A DNA stretch of 34,250 nucleotides, taken from positions 1 to 34,250 of the IMG/VR virus record IMGVR_UViG_3300035698_010279; one strand, written 5' to 3'. The position numbers were made by a program, and so were the translations under genes. Within the stretch, counting starts at the first letter, position 1, and every line of letters starts with the position of its first letter. The stretch is from a virus. Shown here in pieces: positions 1 through 5,184 of the stretch. The notes beneath the pieces are model-generated. The model ran no database searches and had not been told where the DNA came from. It saw only the letters and a program-made list of their open reading frames with translations.

Positions 1-176
1 CCCCCTGCCCTGACCGCACAGCAATACGCCTCTTCTGCTGCGAGTGAGGTAAGTCACGCTCCAACTGCACAAGACGCAATACTGCGGCCTGATCTGGGGT
101 TGGGGTGAAGTTCAGAGCTTGGCAGAGATGAAAGATGTTCTCCCGGATTTTTTCGAAAAAAGTTTCGAACTTCAAG
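1..176 (-). CDS. Terminase large subunit, N-terminal part (runs off window)
   Basis: The reading frame is open from a TTG start at 174-176 to the left edge, giving 58 residues that end in SGQG, the beginning of the ATPase P-loop (SGxGxGKT type) of phage large terminases. The start is supported by a GGAGG ribosome-binding site 8 bases upstream and by a 4-base overlap (TTGA) with the stop of the HNH gene. TerL is the packaging motor ATPase and nuclease; only the adaptor helix region and P-loop edge are visible here. The segment is clearly related to the start of the gene at 546-1103: both share the pattern F..FE.IR.NI..LC..LNF.P...Q. This copy looks like the functional one, but the catalytic residues lie outside the window, so the call rests on the visible N-terminus and on the neighbouring paralogue. 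Confidence 0.6.
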
Positions 177-549
177 GTAGGTGCCTCCAGCGTTTCCTGT
201 TGACGATGAAGCTGACTTGAGATTGAGTCATACCAAACTCTTCACCCAATCGCTCCTGAGTCATTCCACCAGCAGCGTAACGTTCCCTAATTTCAATTAC
301 TTGAGCTTCTGTAAGTTTTGAATTGCTCCGCCCTTTCCTAACCATATCATCTGAATTGTCTTGGTCTGTTCCTAGAAATAGGTGGGAAGGATTACAGCAC
401 CCTGGATTGTCACAGTAATGACAAACACGTAGCCCTTCTGGGATCTGGCCGTTAGCTATCTCCCATGACAGCCTGTGGGCCTTTTTCGGCTTACCTACTA
501 CCCACATATGCCCATATCCCCCATCCCTGTCCTGCCATGACCTTTTCAC
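172..549 (-). CDS. HNH endonuclease with C-terminal helix-turn-helix
   Basis: The 125-residue product has the layout of HNH_3-type phage/homing endonucleases. An N-terminal strand region (GYGHMWV, AHRLSWE) is followed by the zinc/HNH core with CHYCDNPGCCNPSHLFLGT around residues 43-61. A C-terminal helix-turn-helix (LTEAQ...MTQERLGEEFGMTQSQVSFI, about residues 79-115) would bind DNA. The start is GTG at 547-549, overlapping the TGA of the upstream terminase-like gene by 4 bases. The gene separates two terminase large-subunit-related genes. HNH proteins beside terminases are common in phages; some (HK97 gp74) assist packaging, others are mobile homing enzymes. Which applies here is undecided, but its position beside a truncated terminase copy favours a mobile or recombination-associated role. 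Confidence 0.88.
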   Translation of the reverse strand: MKRSWQDRDGGYGHMWVVGKPKKAHRLSWEIANGQIPEGLRVCHYCDNPGCCNPSHLFLGTDQDNSDDMVRKGRSNSKLTEAQVIEIRERYAAGGMTQERLGEEFGMTQSQVSFIVNRKRWRHLP

Positions 550-1103
550 GTTGCCACCACCGAGGTTCCGACACTCCCTGTAAGTAAGTTGACCCTCCTC
601 ATCATCTCACTGCCGAGCATATCCCAGCTCTGCTCCAGGATAACAAGCATGTTCTCAACGTGGAGTCCATTGAGTCGCTCAGGATGCTCCATGCTGGTCA
701 TGATAACATGATCAAGATTACCGATGTAGAACTTGATTCCGTCCCGAGAGATGTGGATCAACCTCTTGACGGCAGGCTTGGCTCCGTGAATGAGATTTTT
801 GAAAGTATCAAGCCAGATGCGGTTCCCCCGCAAGGTGGAAGAGACGACCACACCTTGACCCTCCCATTCCTGAAACTGAGTCCAGATCAGGATGATACAG
901 GTCAAGGTAGTGTTTCCCTTGCCTCGGTCCAGTTGGAGCCTGGTCCAAGTTCGCGGCCTCTCCGACTGACTGTTCTGTTGGAACTTGATCAATTCCTTTT
1001 TCTGCTCTTCGGAAGGCACGAAGTTCAGCTCCTCACATAGGTATAAAATGTTTAAGCGAATGTCCTCGAAATACTTGAGAAAGTCTTTAGAGCGTTTGGT
1101 CAT
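546..1103 (-). CDS. Truncated terminase large-subunit paralogue, probably ATPase-dead
   Basis: The 185-residue product follows the ATPase domain of phage large terminases. It has an N-terminal adaptor (FLKYFEDIRLNILYLCEELNF), a Walker A region (DRGKGNTTL), a middle with GVVVSSTLRGNRIWLD, and a Walker B region (GLHVENMLVILEQS) followed by LLTGSVG...VVAT. It stops where functional terminases continue into the coupling motif and nuclease domain. Aligned with SGxGxGKTT and VILDEA, the P-loop Lys is Asn and the Walker B Asp-Glu is Glu-Gln, changes expected to abolish ATP hydrolysis. The frame itself is open and has an ATG (1101-1103), with a GGAGG about 12 bases upstream. It overlaps the genes on both sides by 4 bases, so it may be translated. 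It could be a decayed duplicate or a regulatory pseudoenzyme. Confidence 0.6.
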   Translation of the reverse strand: MTKRSKDFLKYFEDIRLNILYLCEELNFVPSEEQKKELIKFQQNSQSERPRTWTRLQLDRGKGNTTLTCIILIWTQFQEWEGQGVVVSSTLRGNRIWLDTFKNLIHGAKPAVKRLIHISRDGIKFYIGNLDHVIMTSMEHPERLNGLHVENMLVILEQSWDMLGSEMMRRVNLLTGSVGTSVVAT

Positions 1104-1354
1104 GATAGCAACATCCCTCCAAGAGAGATTAAGGCCCAGGCACCAAGAGCTCCAAGGATCGAGTAAACGATTTTCATCCTGACGGCGAGCTTGGCAACCT
1201 TGACAACTAGGCCCTCGCGCCCATTGCCAAGGAGGCTCTTCTCGATCTTGGAGACACTTTCGTGGATCTCCTCCTGCTTGATTTGCATGATTGCGAGATT
1301 CAGGGAGACCTCGCGGCCCACCGGACACTCGTTGAAGTTGACTTGATCAGGCAT
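1100..1354 (-). CDS. Small membrane protein, XhlA/holin-accessory-like
   Basis: An 84-residue protein with a short N-terminus, an amphipathic coiled-coil-like middle (about residues 22-45, IKQEEIHESVSKIEKSL) and a single C-terminal membrane helix (about residues 63-83, IVYSILGALGAWALISLGG). This coil-plus-C-terminal-anchor layout resembles XhlA-type haemolysin/holin-associated phage proteins, but the similarity is one of architecture only. It overlaps the upstream two-helix protein by 8 bases and the downstream terminase-like gene by 4 bases, so the genes are translationally linked. A role in lysis is inferred from topology and from the neighbouring hydrophobic gene; no endolysin is recognised nearby. 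Confidence 0.55.
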   Translation of the reverse strand: MPDQVNFNECPVGREVSLNLAIMQIKQEEIHESVSKIEKSLLGNGREGLVVKVAKLAVRMKIVYSILGALGAWALISLGGMLLS

Positions 1355-1727
1355 CGCTTTGGGCCTCCTTCAGGAGTTTGCGGATCAATGCACTCGTGCG
1401 GAGGTAAACCGTCTTGTAGAAAGCGTCCAAGGCCGCATCTGCCTGGACGTAAGCATCATGGCGGTCCAGCACTTTGGTAATCCCTGGAGCGATTGCGTCC
1501 ACAGCGAGGGTTCCGACTTTACACCCAGTGGCTGGAAGGAAGAGAGCACACATGAGGAAGAGCGGGACAATCTTTCTGACTCCGAGCTTTCCGGTTCCGA
1601 TAGTGACACCGGAGGCAGCGGCAAGAAGGGGGATTCCGATGGCTTCGTTCCCCAAGACAATGAGGATGATACCAGCGACGAACATGAGAAGGGACAATAC
1701 TTGCTTGTAATTCATATACCAGGGCAT
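1347..1727 (-). CDS. Multi-helix membrane protein with internal lipobox-like Cys, possible holin/spanin component
   Basis: A 126-residue protein. Residues about 9-45 form two adjacent hydrophobic segments (LSLLMFVAGIILIVLG and IGIPLLAAASGV). A third hydrophobic stretch (about 53-68) is preceded by RK and ends in ATGC (Cys69), resembling a lipoprotein signal placed internally. The C-terminal half is soluble and helical. The start has a good ribosome-binding site (AAAGGAG, 7 bases upstream). The two-helix hairpin suits a small holin, and the internal lipobox-like site recalls outer-membrane spanins, but neither assignment is secure. It lies directly upstream of the coil-plus-anchor membrane protein, which supports a membrane or lysis function for the pair. 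Confidence 0.5.
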   Translation of the reverse strand: MPWYMNYKQVLSLLMFVAGIILIVLGNEAIGIPLLAAASGVTIGTGKLGVRKIVPLFLMCALFLPATGCKVGTLAVDAIAPGITKVLDRHDAYVQADAALDAFYKTVYLRTSALIRKLLKEAQSDA

Positions 1728-1738
1728 GATTTTCTCCT

Positions 1739-2041
1739 TTAGGCAATAACTGCCAGAACAGTTTTGAACACAAGATTGAGGGTCACCAGGAAACGTCTCC
1801 TGGCAGCCTCTGTGAGTTTTACGCGGTAGATTTCTCCGAGAAGCAGGGCCTGTGCTGAGAACTCACCACCAAGATCGGTGTGTCCTGCTCGGAAAGCATG
1901 GAGGACATCCGTCGCGATTGCACTGGCAAAATCCTTAAGATCAGCATCGTTACCAGCCGCCTTCGCATCGTCCAAGAGCCCAGAAATGAGGGCTTCGAAC
2001 TCCGGGCGTGCGGAGTTGAGGATCTTGTTAATCTTTCCCAT
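1739..2041 (-). CDS. Hypothetical helical protein
   Basis: A 100-residue, mostly alpha-helical, Ala-rich protein with no recognised motif and a hydrophobic C-terminal helix (LVTLNLVFKTVLAVIA) that could touch a membrane. The start at 2041 has AAGGAAAG upstream and lies 14 bases inside the end of the upstream gene, in a different frame. It sits between the candidate small terminase and two membrane proteins in the same transcription unit. No function is assigned. Confidence 0.6.
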   Translation of the reverse strand: MGKINKILNSARPEFEALISGLLDDAKAAGNDADLKDFASAIATDVLHAFRAGHTDLGGEFSAQALLLGEIYRVKLTEAARRRFLVTLNLVFKTVLAVIA

Positions 2042-2894
2042 TTTTCTTTCCTTCCGGTTCTACTTTCACATCAATGAATTCGAAGTTATCAAGTCCGTGC
2101 TCGTCATCGAATTTCTTCTCTGACACCTTCTCAGGCTCCAGGCCCAGTAGCCTCGTCACGAGCTTCACCGCCGCGAGTTCGGCCCGGACATCCCCGATCT
2201 CCTTGGATCTCCGGATGATGTCCTCTAGCTGGGAGATGACCAGGGACCGCTCTTCCTTCTTCGTGCCACTGAAGATATTGGAGGTAAGTTTCCTGGACAG
2301 TGCTACGATTCCCTCAGCCTCGTGGATCAAGAGACAGTGGTCCTTCAGAAGACCTTCGCGAAGGGCAAACCGACCGCCCTTGGACGACTCCTGGGCAGTC
2401 TTGTAAGCCAACATGCCTTCGAACGCCAGGACCTCCCCAGGGGACGGCCATTCCCGCCAGTTGTCCAGCTCGAACATCCTCTCCAGGACTGGCTGGAACC
2501 TGGAGACGGTGCTCATCATGAGCTTATCGGCAACAGCCTGGGCACCTTCAAGGAACCCAGCCGGGTCCAGATCCGTGGGCACGAGGGAGATTTTGGCCTG
2601 CTCCACCTTCTCGATCCTGGTGTAGACATTGTTTCGGCTGTCCGGGTTGCTGAAGGACTCGACGGGCTCCGTCCAGGGGCTTGGCTCCATCTCACTGAGG
2701 AATGCCAGTGGATCACCCGACACGAGCCACCCCTTGAGCCTGGCGATCTCCATGGCGATTCTGTAGGCAATCATGAACTGGGTGTTCCTGGTGGCCTTGT
2801 AGAACTTCCCGGGAGACATCCCGTCGTAACGGAAGATGTCAGCCCAGAAGCTGGATTCTCGCTTGTTAGGTATTGCTGGAAGAAACCCGTCCAT
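2028..2894 (-). CDS. Conserved phage protein, candidate terminase small subunit-like
   Basis: A 288-residue soluble protein. The start ATG at 2892-2894 has GGAGAGGG upstream and lies 2 bases after the protease stop codon; a longer open frame upstream would run antiparallel through the protease gene and is not used. The C-terminal third is helical (SQLEDIIRRSKEIGDVRAEL, then AAVKLVTRLLGLEP) and resembles the helical C-terminal segment of some terminase small subunits. The N-terminal 30 residues (SPGKFYKATRN) could be DNA-binding but show no clear helix-turn-helix. Its place upstream of the terminase genes suits TerS, which recognises the packaging site. The assignment is an inference; it may be an unrelated packaging or accessory protein. 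Confidence 0.4.
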   Translation of the reverse strand: MDGFLPAIPNKRESSFWADIFRYDGMSPGKFYKATRNTQFMIAYRIAMEIARLKGWLVSGDPLAFLSEMEPSPWTEPVESFSNPDSRNNVYTRIEKVEQAKISLVPTDLDPAGFLEGAQAVADKLMMSTVSRFQPVLERMFELDNWREWPSPGEVLAFEGMLAYKTAQESSKGGRFALREGLLKDHCLLIHEAEGIVALSRKLTSNIFSGTKKEERSLVISQLEDIIRRSKEIGDVRAELAAVKLVTRLLGLEPEKVSEKKFDDEHGLDNFEFIDVKVEPEGKKNGKD

Positions 2895-2896
2895 GA

Positions 2897-3667
2897 TTAC
2901 AGCACCCTCTCCAAAAATCCCCAGATCGTGGAGACCGGGATAGCGAAGGCCGGCCCACCGCTGGACCCACAATTCACTACTCCGAGGAGCCTCCCATTGA
3001 CATCGACCAAGGCCCCTCCGGAGTTTCCTGGGCACACCAGTGAGTCTGTCTGGACCATACCCTTGTAGATCATCTTCCCAAAGGTCACCAGGACGCGCTC
3101 CTGGCCTCGGAAGGCCCACCTGCTCATCTTCACACTAACCGTCCTGTCAAGCCCGGAGACGATCCCCCTGGACACCGAGTGGGTCAACCCAAGGGGAGAT
3201 CCAAGGACCAGGCAGGTCTCCCCCAGCATAGGCCAGGTCGAGAAGATGATAGATTTCAAGTTCTTGGGAGGGTTAACAATCTGGAGGAGGGCCAGATCCA
3301 CGTCGATATCACTGGCAAGGAATACGGCCTTGACCACGGACAGGTCCCACAGGGTGACCTTGTAGTCCCTGGCAGTGGGCTCCGTCGTATCGTCGGCCAC
3401 ATGCCAATTCGTCAGGACCAGGCCACCCCTGTTAATGACGATGCCCGAGCCCTGCCATTTCGCTGTGTAGGCCCACTCATTCTCCCCGTAGGTCATTTCC
3501 ACGTCGATCCTGACGATGGAGGGCATCGTGGAGGCGCACACGTCCGTTGTGACGTTCCTCCGGCTGTATCTAGGGTCTTCACCCTCAGTCATGCCCAGGA
3601 CCACACACGCCATGCCCATGAGCACGACAAAGATGGCTGCCAGGTTCGTTCCAGAAGACATTCTCAT
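2897..3667 (-). CDS. HtrA/DegP-like trypsin-fold serine protease, exported or membrane-anchored
   Basis: The 256-residue protein begins with a signal-anchor-like hydrophobic segment (about residues 9-26) followed by a single S1 protease domain. The catalytic triad is visible: His89 in TNWHVADD, Asp124 in DVDLALLQI and Ser216 in CPGNSGGAL. LGSPLGLTHSVSRGIVSGL matches the HtrA family pattern before the catalytic Ser. There is no PDZ domain, so it is shorter than DegP/DegS. Paired Cys residues (Cys212, Cys233) could form a disulfide outside the cytoplasm. The start at 3667 has AAGGAG 6 bases upstream and overlaps the preceding gene by 4 bases. Being exported, it probably acts on envelope or periplasmic proteins rather than as the head protease, which is a separate gene at 23436-24374. 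Confidence 0.85.
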   Translation of the reverse strand: MRMSSGTNLAAIFVVLMGMACVVLGMTEGEDPRYSRRNVTTDVCASTMPSIVRIDVEMTYGENEWAYTAKWQGSGIVINRGGLVLTNWHVADDTTEPTARDYKVTLWDLSVVKAVFLASDIDVDLALLQIVNPPKNLKSIIFSTWPMLGETCLVLGSPLGLTHSVSRGIVSGLDRTVSVKMSRWAFRGQERVLVTFGKMIYKGMVQTDSLVCPGNSGGALVDVNGRLLGVVNCGSSGGPAFAIPVSTIWGFLERVL

Positions 3668-3900
3668 TTTCTTCTCCTTGCGAGGGCTTTTTCCACCCTT
3701 GTATTCAGTTCGCCGTTCTTCCACCGTCCGGAGCACGCTAATTCCTCCGACTCGTCACAGTATTCTTTCCAGTGAGCATCGCAGAGCCCGTGAGGGTCTC
3801 CGGCTACCCAGAGAATAAGGTAGGCACTCTTTTTGCACCGAGCCATCCCACAGATGTCAAGATCGAAATCCAACTTGCTCCTCCTCTCCTTCCGGTTCAT
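3664..3900 (-). CDS. Small Cys/His-rich protein, possible zinc-binding
   Basis: A 78-residue protein with CGMARCKKS near residue 17 and GLCDAHWKEYCDE near residues 38-50, a Cys/His spacing that could bind one zinc ion. The C-terminus is basic (KALARRRK). The start ATG at 3898-3900 has a modest purine-rich upstream region. It overlaps the protease gene by 4 bases and begins inside the end of the preceding membrane protein gene (different frame). No family was recognised. Confidence 0.6.
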   Translation of the reverse strand: MNRKERRSKLDFDLDICGMARCKKSAYLILWVAGDPHGLCDAHWKEYCDESEELACSGRWKNGELNTRVEKALARRRK

Positions 3901-4045
3901 CTCTCTCGTCCTGGTTGTCGCTCACCTGAGCCAAAGTGATCCTCATGTTCGCCCAGGAGACATACCACCTGTGCAGGAAGTTGAGCAAGGGAAGGAGAAT
4001 GAACTGGAAGACCAAGACTAGTCGTAGGAATTCGGGTTCACTCAT
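3857..4045 (-). CDS. Small single-span membrane protein
   Basis: A 62-residue protein with one strong membrane helix (about residues 7-24, FLRLVLVFQFILLPLLNFL) and a very acidic tail (DNQDERDEPEGEEE). The start at 4045 was chosen over an upstream in-frame ATG because AGGAGG lies 6 bases before it and it overlaps the stop of the 39-codon gene upstream as ATGA. It resembles small phage inner-membrane proteins in size and layout only; function unknown. Confidence 0.6.
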   Translation of the reverse strand: MSEPEFLRLVLVFQFILLPLLNFLHRWYVSWANMRITLAQVSDNQDERDEPEGEEEQVGFRS

Positions 4046-4161
4046 TTTTTCCTCCTCTTCCCTCCGAAGCCCTTCCACACGAAGTCGGCTGCATACCGAT
4101 AGAGGACCGTGCCTATGGCAAATCCGGTCAAGACAACGATTACTTTGAGCATGATCAACAT
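4042..4161 (-). CDS. 39-residue membrane peptide
   Basis: A very short gene reading MLIMLKVIVVLTGFAIGTVL and then a Trp- and Lys-rich basic tail ending GGKRRKK. It encodes one membrane helix (about residues 3-21) and a positively charged C-terminus. It starts at 4161 one base after the TAA of the upstream gene (TAAAATG) and ends in an ATGA overlap with the next membrane protein, so it fills the only gap between them. The ribosome-binding site is weak (AAGAAG-rich), which suggests translation coupled to the upstream gene. A start at 4152 is also possible. Confidence 0.5.
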   Translation of the reverse strand: MLIMLKVIVVLTGFAIGTVLYRYAADFVWKGFGGKRRKK

Positions 4162-4162
4162 T

Positions 4163-4468
4163 TTAATTCTTCTTCTTCTTTTCGGCTGGGGGAGCTATCT
4201 TGATGGCACCACTGTCGTGCAGAATCATGATGCAGAATGTGAAGACGGACTTGGCCGATTCTGCATCCAATGTGAGGTTCTGTCCACCAACAGCCACCTT
4301 CTGGAAGGCAGTCCAGAGTTCGGTGTCCCTGCGAGTGAATCCTTGGATGGCCCTGGCCTCCTGCTTGGTTGGCGTAATGGTGAAGCTACTCACCTTCTTA
4401 CTCAGGGTCTTCTTGCCCTCGGAGACCTTCTTCGCCAAAGACGCGAGGTGTGGCAGTGGGTTGGTCAT
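4163..4468 (-). CDS. Hypothetical protein with basic tail
   Basis: A 101-residue soluble protein with no recognised family. It ends in a lysine run (APPAEKKKKN) and has a Lys-rich N-terminal third. The start at 4468 has AAAGGAA about 8 bases upstream and overlaps the end of the preceding gene by 4 bases (ATGA). It is second in the unit started by the promoter at 4769-4797. Confidence 0.6.
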   Translation of the reverse strand: MTNPLPHLASLAKKVSEGKKTLSKKVSSFTITPTKQEARAIQGFTRRDTELWTAFQKVAVGGQNLTLDAESAKSVFTFCIMILHDSGAIKIAPPAEKKKKN

Positions 4469-4728
4469 GACTTTATTCCTTTGAGTTCTTCGAGTGGGTG
4501 CAGTATCGGGTGCAAAGCCCCCGGCACGATTTTCAGGTGAAAGGCAATGCCAGCAGGCATTTGAATCTTCAGGGAGGGGTCCGACACCCTCCAGAAGTAG
4601 GAGCCGCCGCCGTAGTATCCCTGTGCTGGCTTCTCAAGGAACAGGTAGATCGTTCCGTTGTCATCCTTGGATGGGTGGAATTCCCTGCCGAGCCATGCCT
4701 TGATATATTTGTCCAACTTGTCTGCCAT
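4465..4728 (-). CDS. Hypothetical protein, first gene of promoter-driven unit
   Basis: An 87-residue soluble protein with KAWLGREFHPSKDDNG and a Gly/Tyr-rich middle (GYYGGGSYFW); no known family recognised. The start at 4726-4728 was chosen because GGAG lies 7 bases upstream; a longer frame starting further upstream would overlap the promoter. It is the first gene after the promoter, with a leader of roughly 35 bases. Confidence 0.6.
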   Translation of the reverse strand: MADKLDKYIKAWLGREFHPSKDDNGTIYLFLEKPAQGYYGGGSYFWRVSDPSLKIQMPAGIAFHLKIVPGALHPILHPLEELKGIKS

Positions 4729-4768
4729 CTTTTTGCTCCATTCGGGCGCAACTCGCGCCGACACAGGA

Positions 4769-4797
4769 ATTATACTCTAAAAAAGGAGAAAAGTCAA
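4769..4797 (-). promoter_or_regulatory. Sigma-70 promoter P1
   Basis: Reading the minus strand, a -35 box TTGACT (4797-4792) and a perfect -10 box TATAAT (4774-4769) are separated by exactly 17 bases. The spacer ends in TAGAG. It lies in the only intergenic gap between the tail-fibre chaperone and the 4465-4728 gene and would start the unit that leads to the terminase genes. It shares the GAG-TATA arrangement with promoters at 30296-30324 and 33998-34026. Confidence 0.85.
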
Positions 4798-4802
4798 ACA
4801 GT

Positions 4803-5180
4803 CTACCAGGACATTATGGAATCACCCTGGCCCTTCTCCGGCTTCGTGGGCCAGACAATCTTCTGGGAGGAGCTTAGGATGAGCTTGGGAAAGTCTCTGA
4901 GGAGCTGTCGGTAGGCATCCCACTTGGTTGCTTGGATCAGGGTGAGTGGGCAGTCCTTGAGTTGAGTCCAGTCAGACTCCATGAGGAGCTGATCCCGCCG
5001 CTTCCTGAGAGAGGTGAGGAACTCTGCCAGGCCGACCTTCGCCCTCTCGAAGGGCTCCCCAAGGTCCACCACGGTGTCGTCTGGAACGTGAATGACCTCC
5101 GAGCCTGCGTAGAGGCCCTCAACATGCTGGTGGTCGGAATGTGTGGCAATTGCCACACCCTTTTTGATGATGATTTTCAT
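4803..5180 (-). CDS. Tail fibre assembly chaperone-like protein
   Basis: A 125-residue protein. Its C-terminal half matches the pattern of phage tail assembly chaperones of the P2 gpG/DUF4376-like group: LRKRRDQLLMESDWTQLKD, then CPLT and KWDAYRQLLRDFP. It follows the fibre gene with a 4-base gap, the usual place for a chaperone that folds or trimerises the fibre tip. The start at 5180 gives the compact product; an in-frame ATG at 5264 would overlap the fibre gene. No strong ribosome-binding site is seen, so translation may be coupled to the fibre gene. The N-terminus (MKIIIKKGVAIATHSDH) is unlike the best-known members. Confidence 0.7.
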   Translation of the reverse strand: MKIIIKKGVAIATHSDHQHVEGLYAGSEVIHVPDDTVVDLGEPFERAKVGLAEFLTSLRKRRDQLLMESDWTQLKDCPLTLIQATKWDAYRQLLRDFPKLILSSSQKIVWPTKPEKGQGDSIMSW

Positions 5181-5184
5181 GAGA

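Noticed and set aside
660-1040. Open plus-strand frame opposite the terminase-like gene
   Set aside because: It lies antisense to a gene with recognisable terminase motifs, has no ribosome-binding site and no similarity to any family; it is a frame shadow.
2322-3068. Long plus-strand frame of 248 codons over the protease and TerS-like genes
   Set aside because: It crosses two well supported minus-strand genes with clear motifs and translation starts; composition is that of an antisense frame.
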